From the NCBI GenBank assembly GCA_035526585.1, contig DATLCC010000112.1:1-9396 (forward strand): a stretch of 9,396 bases of DNA, in the 5' to 3' direction. The notes under the pieces were generated by a model. That model was given only the letters and a program-made list of their open reading frames with translations. It was not told the origin of the DNA and ran no database searches. Source of the stretch: JAJPHT01 sp035526585. Lineage in GTDB: Archaea > Thermoplasmatota > SW-10-69-26 > JACQPN01 > JAJPHT01. Made by a program: the position numbers and the translations under genes. Position 1 is the stretch's first letter. Every line of letters starts with the position of its first letter. Positions 1 through 6,273 of this stretch are shown here, piece after piece.

Positions 1-216
1 GGCGCGGGCGGGGGCGCGGGCGGGGGTGGGGGCGGGGGCGCGGGCGGGGGTGGGGGCGGGGGCGCGGGCTCGGGTGCTGTCGTGACCCCCGTCTCCAGCT
101 CCTCGGGCGACACGCCGCCCACGGGCGATGGCGCCGCCCAGACGCCGGGCCTGCCGCTCCTGGGCGGCCTCGTCGCCGTCGGCGCGGCCGCGCTTGCGCT
201 GCGCCGACGCGGGTGA
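1..216 (+). CDS. C-terminal end of a Gly-rich surface protein with PGF-CTERM-like tail (partial)
   Basis: Frame 1 is open from the left edge to TGA at 214-216, giving 71 residues; the start lies outside the window. The visible part begins with about 24 residues of almost pure Gly with periodic Ala, then a Ser/Thr/Pro-rich linker. It ends with TPGLPLLGG, a hydrophobic Ala/Val/Leu stretch and terminal RRRG. This order (flexible low-complexity stalk, Pro-Gly motif, membrane segment, basic end) is that of archaeal PGF-CTERM sorting signals, which archaeosortase is thought to process while the protein is attached to a lipid anchor. Here the motif reads PGL rather than PGF. Two downstream genes in the same cluster end in the same way. 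The function of the missing ectodomain cannot be told. The regulator gene starts 10 bp after the stop, which suggests cotranscription. Confidence 0.75.
   Translation, partial: GAGGGAGGGGGGGAGGGGGGGAGSGAVVTPVSSSSGDTPPTGDGAAQTPGLPLLGGLVAVGAAALALRRRG
13..69 (+). repeat. 24-bp in-frame tandem repeat encoding the Gly/Ala stalk
   Basis: Two perfect 24-bp copies (13-36 and 37-60) each encode Gly-Ala followed by six Gly. A third, partial copy begins at 61, and a fragment of the unit precedes at 1-12. The unit is a multiple of three, so copy-number changes keep the reading frame. The plus strand is a dense series of G runs and could form G-quadruplexes. The array may extend left of the window. Confidence 0.85.
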
Positions 217-218
217 GG
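212..218 (+). promoter_or_regulatory. Probable ribosome binding site for the HTH-FHA regulator
   Basis: GGTGAGG overlaps the stop codon of the upstream gene and lies 8 nt before the ATG at 227. GGTGA is complementary to the conserved CACC-containing 3' end of archaeal 16S rRNA. This site favours the 227 start over the more upstream ATG at 128, which would overlap the neighbouring gene, and over the ATG at 254. It also fits translation coupled to the preceding gene. Confidence 0.5.
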
Positions 219-226
219 CAAGCCAG

Positions 227-979
227 ATGTGGCCCCTCCCGCCTGCCGACGGCATGCCCGAGCCTCGCCCGACGCGCGTCGACTACGTCGACCTCGCGGA
301 GACGCTGCAGGCGCTGAGCTACCCGGCGCGCCTCGAGCTCCTCGACATCCTGCGCTTCCCGCACACCGCGGCCGAGGTGAAGCTCACGCCGCACCGCGTC
401 GTCGCGGGCGAGAACCCCGAGCGCGCCGTCTCGAAGCAGGCGGTGCAGGCGCACCTCGACAAGCTCGTGGACGCGGGCCTCGTGCGCGTGACCACGACCG
501 AGAGGGGGGGCCGCCAGGTGAACGAGTTCCTCGTGAACTCGCAGCGCTTCTACGCGATCGTCGAGGACCTGCGGCGCCTTTGCGTGCGCTACGCCGGGCG
601 CGGGCCGGTCGGCGACCAGACCGGCACGCTCGGGAGCCCCGCGCCCACCGGCGCGCCACGCGGCCCGCGCCTCACGCTCGTGCACGGCGTCTACGAGGCG
701 AAGGTGTTCCCGCTCGTCGCCGAGACCGCGCGCGAAGGGCGTTGGACGATCGGGCGGCAGCGCGGCGTCGCCGTCTCCCTCGACTACGACCCGTACGTGA
801 GCTCCGAGCACGCGCACCTCACGCTCGGGCCCAAGGGGTACACGCTCACCGACGCGGCCGACAGCAAGAATGGCACCTTCGTCAACTGGGAGCCCCTCCC
901 GAAGGGCGGCTCGGTCCTGCTGCGCTCCGCCGACATCCTCGGCGTCGGGCGCTCGCTCCTCTGCTTCGCGGCGGAATGA
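227..979 (+). CDS. ArsR-like winged-helix regulator with C-terminal FHA domain
   Basis: Predicted cytosolic 250-aa protein with two domains. Residues about 19-115 look like an ArsR-type winged helix: a YPARLELLDIL helix, a recognition-helix segment SKQAVQAHLDKL starting at residue 69, and a basic wing (TTTERGGRQVNEF). After a Gly/Pro/Thr-rich linker, residues about 150-245 form a forkhead-associated (FHA) domain. Its phosphopeptide-binding signature is intact: IGR at 175-177, S192-S-E-H195, and SKNGT ending N215-G216-T217. FHA domains bind phosphothreonine peptides, so DNA binding is probably controlled by a phosphorylated partner. The next gene encodes a Ser/Thr kinase and is the likely source of that signal. 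The architecture is analogous to mycobacterial EmbR but with a different DNA-binding domain. The start at 227 is chosen for its Shine-Dalgarno-like site; 254 is the alternative. No signal peptide or membrane segment is seen. DNA targets are unknown. Confidence 0.85.
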   Translation: MWPLPPADGMPEPRPTRVDYVDLAETLQALSYPARLELLDILRFPHTAAEVKLTPHRVVAGENPERAVSKQAVQAHLDKLVDAGLVRVTTTERGGRQVNEFLVNSQRFYAIVEDLRRLCVRYAGRGPVGDQTGTLGSPAPTGAPRGPRLTLVHGVYEAKVFPLVAETAREGRWTIGRQRGVAVSLDYDPYVSSEHAHLTLGPKGYTLTDAADSKNGTFVNWEPLPKGGSVLLRSADILGVGRSLLCFAAE

Positions 980-1024
980 CGCGGAGACAATCTTCATGGC
1001 GGGCAGGGCGACTCGCGCCCCGGA

Positions 1025-3121
1025 GTGGACACGGTCACCGTCGCGAACGTGACGTACTACGCGGCAGCCGGGGCGCTCCTCGCGGCGCTCGCTGCGTTCC
1101 TCGCGTTCACGCCCGGAGGAACGCCCGCGCGCCGCGCGCTCGCCGCGATGGTCGCGCTCTCCTCGTGCGCCAGCTTCGCGAGCGCGCACGCGACCGCGAC
1201 GCTGTGGCCCGGAGCCTTCGGCGCGCTTGCGGACATCGGCCTCGTCTCCACGCTCGCGGCGCTCGCGTTCTTCGCGCTCTTCCCGCGGCCCGTGCCCCTG
1301 CGGAGAGCGCACGGCGTGGGCTTCGCGCTCGCCGCCGCCGTCGTCGTCGCGACCGCCCTCGTGTGGATCTTCGCGCGCGGCGCCGTGCTTGGCGCGCCCG
1401 AGCCGCGCCTCACGCTCGCGTGGCACTGGCTCGGCCCGTACGGCGAGGCGATCGGCGTGTTGGGCGGCCTCGCGATCCTGAGCGCCCTCGTGCGCATCCG
1501 GGAGCTTCCCCCGGACGAGCGCCGAGGCGCGATCGTCCTCGCGAGCGGCGTCGCCCTCCCGGTGTGGCTCGCGCCCGGCGCGATCGGCGCCGCGTGGGCC
1601 GTGGCGCGCGCGAGCGGCGCCGCGTATGCACCGAGCGCGCTCCAGACCATCCCCGGTGACACGCTCGGCGCGACCGCGTGGCTCTGGAGCGCCGCGTGGC
1701 TCGGCGTGCCGATCGCCGCGATCCTCTACGCGCTCTTCGCCCTGCGCACGCGGCTGCCCCTCGCGTTCGCGCTCCTCGGCGTCGTCCTCGGCGCGCTCGG
1801 AGCGACGACGAGCCTCGCCGTCGCGTGGACGGGCGCGATCCTCACCGTCGCGATCCCGCCGTACGCGATGGCGCGCTACGGCGTCCTCGGCGGAGCGACC
1901 GCGCCCCGGTGGGCCGCAGCGCTCCTCGCGGCGTCCGTGACGCTGGGCGTCTTCCTCCTCGTGAACGCGCTCGCGCTGAGCCTCGCGCCCGAGAACCCGC
2001 TCGTGCTCGCGGTGGGCGTCCTCGTGGGGCTCGTCGCCGCAGGCGCCACGCTCGCGCTCGTCCTCCCTCGCGCGCGCGGCGCCTTGGCCTCGCTCACCGC
2101 CGCGCCCGAGGACACGCGCGCGCGGCTCGAGCCCTACCGCGCGATCCTTGCGCGCGAGCGCGAGGCGGGCACGCCACGCGACGCGCTCGTGGAGCGCCTG
2201 CGCGGCATCCGCGCGTCGCTCGGGGTCACGGACCACGAGCACGCCGTGATGGAGCACGCGCTCTTCGGCGACAGCGCCGCGCGCCGAGGGCATGGCGTCG
2301 CCGAGGGTCGCGTGGTGCTCGGGCGCTATCGCGTCGAGCGCACGCTCGCCGAGGGCGGAGCGGGCGTCACCTATCTGTGCAGCGACGAGCGCCTCGGGCG
2401 CACCGTCGTCATCAAGGCGCTGCGCGGGCGCGCGGACGACGCGCTCGACGCGGTGCTGCACGAGGCGCGCGCGATGAGCCGCGTTCGGGACGCGCGCGTG
2501 GTGACGCTCCTCGACGTCGAGCGCGTCGGCGACGAGGCGTACCTCGTCATGGAGCACATGGAGGGCGGCTCGCTCGCGGACCGGCTCGCAAAGGGGCCGC
2601 TCGCCCCCTCGGATCTGCGCACGGTGGGCGACGACCTGCTCGCGGCGCTTGGCGCGATCCACGCGGCGGGCCTCGTCCACCGCGACGTGAAGCCCTCCAA
2701 CGTGCTCCTCACGCGCGACGGCCGCGCGAAGCTCGCCGACTTCGGCATCGCGCACCTGCCGGGGTTCGAGACCACCGCCGCCGCGAACGCCGGCAGCGCC
2801 GCCGTCGCGGGCACCATCCGCTACATGAGCCCCGAGCACGCGCGCGGGCGGCGCGTCGATGCGCGGAGCGACCTGTTCAGCGCCGCCGCCACCCTCTACG
2901 AGGCCGCGACCGGGGCCCCGTACCTCGCGGCGCAACCTGGCGAAAGCGCGGTCGAGCTGCAGCTGCGCGCGGCCGCTGCGAGCCCGTTCGAGCGCCCGCA
3001 AGCCGCGCCGCTCCCGCGCGCCTTCTGGGAGCGGGCCCTCCATCCGGTCGCCTCGGAGCGCTTCGGGAGCGCCCACGAGATGCGGGTGGCGCTGGACAAG
3101 TCTCTGGTTGGCGCTGGTTGA
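1025..3121 (+). CDS. Polytopic membrane Ser/Thr protein kinase (Hanks type)
   Basis: 698-aa protein. Residues about 7-345 contain roughly 10-11 hydrophobic helices joined by short loops, with no recognised sensor fold. Residues about 346-430 are a charged helical linker containing LGVTDHEHAVMEHAL. Residues about 435-690 are a complete Hanks-type kinase domain: Gly-rich loop EGGAGV (443-448), VVIK lysine K464, helix-C glutamate E480, catalytic HRDVKPSN (552-559, base D554), DFG (D572), a Thr/Ser/Ala-rich activation segment, SPEH, and DARSDLFS. All catalytic residues are present, so it should be active and phosphorylate cytosolic Ser/Thr. Order is sensor first, kinase last, the reverse of PASTA-type bacterial kinases. 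The start is GTG at 1025, the first possible start after the in-frame stop of the preceding gene; GTG at 1049 is also possible. No clear ribosome binding site is seen. The regulator upstream carries an FHA domain and is the likely phospho-reader. Confidence 0.9.
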   Translation: MDTVTVANVTYYAAAGALLAALAAFLAFTPGGTPARRALAAMVALSSCASFASAHATATLWPGAFGALADIGLVSTLAALAFFALFPRPVPLRRAHGVGFALAAAVVVATALVWIFARGAVLGAPEPRLTLAWHWLGPYGEAIGVLGGLAILSALVRIRELPPDERRGAIVLASGVALPVWLAPGAIGAAWAVARASGAAYAPSALQTIPGDTLGATAWLWSAAWLGVPIAAILYALFALRTRLPLAFALLGVVLGALGATTSLAVAWTGAILTVAIPPYAMARYGVLGGATAPRWAAALLAASVTLGVFLLVNALALSLAPENPLVLAVGVLVGLVAAGATLALVLPRARGALASLTAAPEDTRARLEPYRAILAREREAGTPRDALVERLRGIRASLGVTDHEHAVMEHALFGDSAARRGHGVAEGRVVLGRYRVERTLAEGGAGVTYLCSDERLGRTVVIKALRGRADDALDAVLHEARAMSRVRDARVVTLLDVERVGDEAYLVMEHMEGGSLADRLAKGPLAPSDLRTVGDDLLAALGAIHAAGLVHRDVKPSNVLLTRDGRAKLADFGIAHLPGFETTAAANAGSAAVAGTIRYMSPEHARGRRVDARSDLFSAAATLYEAATGAPYLAAQPGESAVELQLRAAAASPFERPQAAPLPRAFWERALHPVASERFGSAHEMRVALDKSLVGAG

Positions 3122-3128
3122 CGCCTGG

Positions 3129-4064
3129 ATGGCCGTTCCGTGGCGCATGAGGCATCTCTTCGTCCCGGCGCTCGTCGTCCTGCTGGCCCCGCTCGCCACC
3201 GCCGCCGCGCCCATCGATGGGGCCGACACGCTCGATGTGAGCTTCCGCGAGTCGGGGACGCTCACGACGACGGCGGCGTACGAGATGGGGGACGAGCGCA
3301 TCGACACGAAGGGCGACTTCACGTGGTCCGTCGAGGGATCGTACACGTTCTTCCGTTCGCCGCAGACGCCTGGCACGTACTTCAGCAACGGAGACGTGCA
3401 CGTCAAGGGCCACGGCGCGAGCGAGAGGACCCGCACGTATCGCGGCGAGACGACGACCGACACGTGCCCGCTCGACTTCGACGACGACGTCCTTTCCCAG
3501 GCGTACCTCACCATCCGCGACGGGAAGCTCTCCATGACGAGCACCCACCCCGCTCTCACGCAGACACGCTGCAGCGCGAGCGGCGAGCGGCCAACGAGCG
3601 TGCCGACCTACGGGTTCGCGGCGCGCCGCGTCGAGGACGCGTCCTCAGGCGCGTTCCCCGCCTCCCTCGCGGTGGCGCTCTTCCTTGCGAACACGGAGGA
3701 GGACTGGACGTCGTGGAGCGCAGCCGATCGCGCCCAGTCCGTCCTTGGCTCCGGCCTCATCGAGGGGGCGTTCACGTACGGCGAGCAGACATCCACGACG
3801 TCGTTGAGCTTCGGCGCCGGCGGACTCGCGGGCCTCTGCGACCTGGGCGACCCGTCGCGCCACGCGGACGAGGCGCACTGCACGATCGAGAGCACCGCGA
3901 CGCTCGACGTCGCGCCCGGCTCCTTCGATGACGCTCCGGCGGACGAGCCGGGGGCGGCGGACCATGGTGCCGCCGCGGACGCGACGAAGGGCGCGCCCGG
4001 CCCTGGACTCGGCCTGGCGCTCGTCGCCGTCGCGCTCTCCGCCGTCGCGTTCCGGCGCCGCTGA
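3129..4064 (+). CDS. Secreted Cys-containing protein with PGF-CTERM-like tail, function unknown
   Basis: 311 aa. The N-terminus is a signal peptide: basic residues, a hydrophobic core (residues 10-23) and a likely cleavage site near A25-A26-A27. The mature part is rich in Thr, Ser, Gly and alternating polar and hydrophobic residues, which suggests beta structure. Four cysteines, C113, C148, C237 and C251, could form two disulfides. A Pro/Asp/Ala-rich linker follows, then GAPGPGLGLAL, a hydrophobic helix and terminal RRR. The tail resembles a PGF-CTERM sorting signal with PGPG in place of PGF, so the protein is probably anchored outside the cell. It starts 7 bp after the kinase stop, so it is probably in the same operon and is a candidate ligand or target of that pathway. 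ATG at 3147 is an alternative start and would still leave a signal peptide. I recognise no family. Confidence 0.8.
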   Translation: MAVPWRMRHLFVPALVVLLAPLATAAAPIDGADTLDVSFRESGTLTTTAAYEMGDERIDTKGDFTWSVEGSYTFFRSPQTPGTYFSNGDVHVKGHGASERTRTYRGETTTDTCPLDFDDDVLSQAYLTIRDGKLSMTSTHPALTQTRCSASGERPTSVPTYGFAARRVEDASSGAFPASLAVALFLANTEEDWTSWSAADRAQSVLGSGLIEGAFTYGEQTSTTSLSFGAGGLAGLCDLGDPSRHADEAHCTIESTATLDVAPGSFDDAPADEPGAADHGAAADATKGAPGPGLGLALVAVALSAVAFRRR

Positions 4065-4089
4065 AGCAGCGCCAAGTCGGGAGTTGGCG

Positions 4090-5367
4090 ATGCTTCACCT
4101 CCCGCGCGCGCCTCGACCGCGCATGAGGCTCTTCCTCGTCGCGACCCTCCTCGTCGCGCTCGTCCCGCACGCCGCCGCCAAGTCGCCCTTCGAAGTCCCG
4201 ACGATCGACGTCACGGACGCGCACGGCGACGCGCGCGCGTACCCCGACGTCCGCCTTGCGCAGTCCGACATCGCGCGCTTCACCTCGCGCCTCGAAGGCG
4301 ACATGGTCGTCCAGAAGGTGGAGGTCGTGGGCCCGTGGCCCGGGAACGATTACTGGACCGAGGTCCGCGTCGGCTTCGGCACCGGCGAGTCCGTGACGCT
4401 CAAGGTGGAGCGCACGAACTCGAGCGGATCGAACCCGCACCCCACCGACTACAACACGTCCCTCGTCCAGTCGAAGGACGCCGCGCGCGCCGGGAAGCAC
4501 GTCGACTTCACGTTCGAGCGCGACGACACGAGCCTCACGTTCCGCTGGCCCGTCTCGACGATCCCGGACAGCGCGACCTGCTTCCAGCCGCACGTGACGA
4601 CGCTCTCGCGCACGATGGTCGACGGCCGCTCCACGCAAGTGGACGACGAGCTGGACCTCTCGCCCAACCTGTGCGCGACGAACGACGTGCGCGAGGACGG
4701 CATCGACGGCACCTGCCCCGCGCCCGCGAGCCGGCGCGTGAAGGCTGCGAGCGTCGATGACGCGCGCGACGACGTCGGGAAGCGCGACAACCTCGACCTC
4801 GTGCCGCACAAGAACGCGACGCTCGACGTCCTCTCCTTCGACCAGCGCCTCGACAACGGCTGGGTCGTGCAGACGGTGAAGCTCGCGGAGGCTTCCCCGC
4901 GCGACCAGGTCGAGATCTCCACCGAGGCGCAGTACCGAGTGAACAAGAGCCAGTTCGAGCGCGGCGCGCGCGTGCTCGTGTCGCTCATGGGCACGAGCGC
5001 ATCGGGCTCGCTCATCGGCGAGAACAGGACGCCCTCGTTCCACGTGCGCGCAGAGCGCGTCGAGCCCGCCGGCTGGGAGCTGCGCTGGTGCGCGAGCGTC
5101 GTCCCCGCCGACGCCGAGTGCTTCCAGCTCGTGGCGAAGGCGACGCTCGGGAAGGACTACGTCGATGCGACGCCCCTCGCCGGCGAGGCGTGCCCCGAGC
5201 CCGACGACGAGGACGCCAAGGACGACGACAATGGCGCCGCGCCCACGGGCGGCGGCCCGGACGCGCCGGAAGGCGGAAGCGAGCCCGAGAAGGGCGCGCC
5301 CGGCTTCGCCCCCGCGGCCCTCGTGGGCGCGATCCTCGTCGCGCTCGCGCTCAGGCGCCGCGGCTGA
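4090..5367 (+). CDS. Secreted protein with duplicated Cys-pair domain and PGF-CTERM tail
   Basis: 425 aa. A signal peptide (hydrophobic core about residues 13-26, AAAKS cleavage region) leads into two domains that look like a tandem duplication. Domain 1 (about 45-195) ends FRWPVSTIPDSATCFQ and then C195. Domain 2 (about 235-370) ends LRWCASVVPADAECFQ and then C368. The shared pattern is a RW motif, a Ser-x-x-Pro turn, CFQ (C164 and C344), a Val-Asp step and a last Cys 31 or 24 residues later, so one disulfide per domain is likely. C209 and C334 are extra. An acidic, Gly-rich stalk (about 370-400) precedes GAPGFAPAAL with a canonical PGF at 404-406, a hydrophobic helix and RRRG. The protein is probably lipid-anchored after archaeosortase processing. 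ATG 4090 has GGGAG 6 nt upstream; ATG 4123 is the alternative. Its 3' end overlaps the 3' end of tmk by 17 bp. No family recognised. Confidence 0.82.
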   Translation: MLHLPRAPRPRMRLFLVATLLVALVPHAAAKSPFEVPTIDVTDAHGDARAYPDVRLAQSDIARFTSRLEGDMVVQKVEVVGPWPGNDYWTEVRVGFGTGESVTLKVERTNSSGSNPHPTDYNTSLVQSKDAARAGKHVDFTFERDDTSLTFRWPVSTIPDSATCFQPHVTTLSRTMVDGRSTQVDDELDLSPNLCATNDVREDGIDGTCPAPASRRVKAASVDDARDDVGKRDNLDLVPHKNATLDVLSFDQRLDNGWVVQTVKLAEASPRDQVEISTEAQYRVNKSQFERGARVLVSLMGTSASGSLIGENRTPSFHVRAERVEPAGWELRWCASVVPADAECFQLVAKATLGKDYVDATPLAGEACPEPDDEDAKDDDNGAAPTGGGPDAPEGGSEPEKGAPGFAPAALVGAILVALALRRRG

Positions 5368-5944
5368 GGACGGCCGCGAGCGCGTCCTTGAGGACCGCGT
5401 CCGCGGGGCGCGCGGCGTCCAGCACGACGAAGCGCTGCGGGTCTGCCTTGGCGAGGCGCAGGTAGTTCGCGCGCACGCGCGCCAGGAAGTCGACCCGCTC
5501 GAACTTCTCCTGGTCGGCGCCGCGGCGGCCGACGCGCTCCATCGCGACCACCGGGTCGAGGTCGAAGAGGAGCGTGATATCAGGGCGGAGGTCGAAGGGC
5601 TCCTCCATGCGCTGGAGCAGGCCCATGTCGCCCAAAGCCGCGCCCTGGTAGGCGAACGTGGAATCCGACCAGCGGTCGGAGACGACCAGGGCGCCCTGCG
5701 CTATCTCGCCCTTCACGGCCCCAACGTGCGTCGCGTGGTCCGCCATGAACAGGAGCGCCTCGGTCCACGGGGCGACGTCCTCGCGGATCGCGCGCCGCAC
5801 GGACTCGCCCAGCCACGTCTTCGTGGGCTCGACGTGGAGGCGCGCGTCGCGGCCCTGCGCCCGCAGCTCGTCGACGAGCGAGCGGGCGGCGGTGGACTTG
5901 CCGCTGCCGTCGATGCCCTCGCACGTCACCAGGCGCCCCGTCAT
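5351..5944 (-). CDS. tmk: Thymidylate kinase (dTMP kinase)
   Basis: 197-aa cytosolic enzyme that phosphorylates dTMP to dTDP with ATP, an essential step of dTTP synthesis. Motifs appear in the family's usual order: P-loop GIDGSGKST (residues 10-18), EPTKT with LGE (39-47), ALLFMADHATHV (63-74), SDRWSDSTFAYQG (89-101, the DRY-type motif with Trp for Tyr), and a LID-region segment with paired Arg and acidic residues (about 137-150). Length is normal for the family. The start is set at ATG 5944 because MTGRLVTCEG gives the usual short lead to the P-loop; an ATG at 5971 would add nine basic residues. No clear Shine-Dalgarno is seen before either start, so a leaderless transcript is possible. It diverges from purC across a repeat-bearing intergenic region, and its stop lies inside the 3' end of the convergent PGF-CTERM gene. 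Confidence 0.95.
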   Translation of the reverse strand: MTGRLVTCEGIDGSGKSTAARSLVDELRAQGRDARLHVEPTKTWLGESVRRAIREDVAPWTEALLFMADHATHVGAVKGEIAQGALVVSDRWSDSTFAYQGAALGDMGLLQRMEEPFDLRPDITLLFDLDPVVAMERVGRRGADQEKFERVDFLARVRANYLRLAKADPQRFVVLDAARPADAVLKDALAAVLSRGA

Positions 5945-6014
5945 GGGCCGTCGAACTCGGGGCGCCCGCATGATGCTGCCGCAAGACGAGGACGAAGACG
6001 AAGGCGAGGGGAGG

Positions 6015-6079
6015 GTCGAGGTCCGGAGGCGAGGGACGACGACGCCGGGCCTCCCTCAGCCCTCGGACCTCCCTTCGAC
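6015..6079. repeat. Imperfect inverted repeat upstream of tmk and purC
   Basis: Two blocks are exactly complementary: AGGTCCG at 6019-6025 pairs with CGGACCT at 6064-6070, and GTCGA at 6015-6019 pairs with TCGAC at 6075-6079. The two blocks share base 6019, so they cannot both pair in full. A third match is GAGGG at 6031-6035 with CCCTC at 6060-6064. The hairpin would be interrupted and GC-rich. The right arm runs into the first copy of the 23-bp direct repeat, and the left side reads partly as the reverse complement of the repeat family. Confidence 0.5.
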
Positions 6080-6198
6080 CTCGTCTTCGCCCTCCCCTCG
6101 ACCTCGTCTTCGCCCTCCCTTCGACCTCGTTTTCGCCCTCCCTTCGACCTCGTCTTCGCCCTCGTCTTCGCCCTCCCTTCGACCTCGGCTTGGTCCTC
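6072..6198. repeat. Five-copy 23-bp direct repeat in the tmk-purC intergenic region
   Basis: The unit begins CCTTCGACCTCG and ends TTCGCCCTC. Copies lie at 6072-6094, 6095-6117 (one change), 6118-6140 (one C to T change), 6141-6163 (identical to the first) and 6176-6198 (degenerate in its second half). A 12-bp partial copy (6164-6175) sits before the last one. Copies are head-to-tail with no unique spacers, so this is not CRISPR. A 23-bp period cannot keep a reading frame, which argues for a non-coding role such as protein binding or DNA structure, or for a neutral slippage product. Confidence 0.9.
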
Positions 6199-6273
6199 GT
6201 CTTCGTCCAGTCACGAGAAAGGCTCAAACACCCCCTCCGATTTGGCCTCGCACATCGAGGGAGACCGCCAGCC

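Larger units (their letters stand above)
5945..6273. other. Divergent tmk-purC intergenic region (329 bp)
   Basis: This region separates the start codons of tmk and purC and should hold both promoters. It carries a 23-bp direct-repeat array on its purC side and purine-rich, roughly complementary sequence on its tmk side. I see no convincing archaeal BRE/TATA box. The least GC-rich part is about 6211-6245, just upstream of purC, and could hold its promoter. GAGGGA at 6257-6262, 11 nt before the purC ATG, is a weak candidate ribosome binding site. Open frames crossing this region are low-complexity and unsupported. Confidence 0.6.

Noticed and set aside
128..226. N-terminal extension of the HTH-FHA regulator from ATG 128
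   Set aside because: It would overlap the PGF-CTERM tail of the upstream gene, is Arg/Ala/Ser-rich, and the site at 212-218 supports the start at 227.
229..1659. Long plus-strand open frame overlapping the regulator and kinase genes, and a similar one at 1678-3150
   Set aside because: Both are Arg/Ala/His/Pro-rich with no motifs, and they lie over well-supported genes in another frame. Such frames are expected at this GC content.
4071..4088. Short hairpin GCCAA/TTGGC between the two PGF-CTERM genes as a terminator
   Set aside because: The stem is only 5 bp, there is no T-run, and the loop holds the likely ribosome binding site of the next gene.
3772..5043. Minus-strand open frame of 423 codons opposite the two PGF-CTERM genes
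   Set aside because: Its composition is Arg/Val/His-rich and featureless, while the plus strand there has signal peptides, paired cysteines and a sorting tail.
5945..5971. Nine-residue N-terminal extension of thymidylate kinase from ATG 5971
   Set aside because: The extra residues are basic and unlike the family, which usually starts a few residues before the P-loop strand, as the ATG at 5944 does.
6072..6198. CRISPR array
   Set aside because: The 23-bp units are directly adjacent with no unique spacers, and no cas gene is present in the window.
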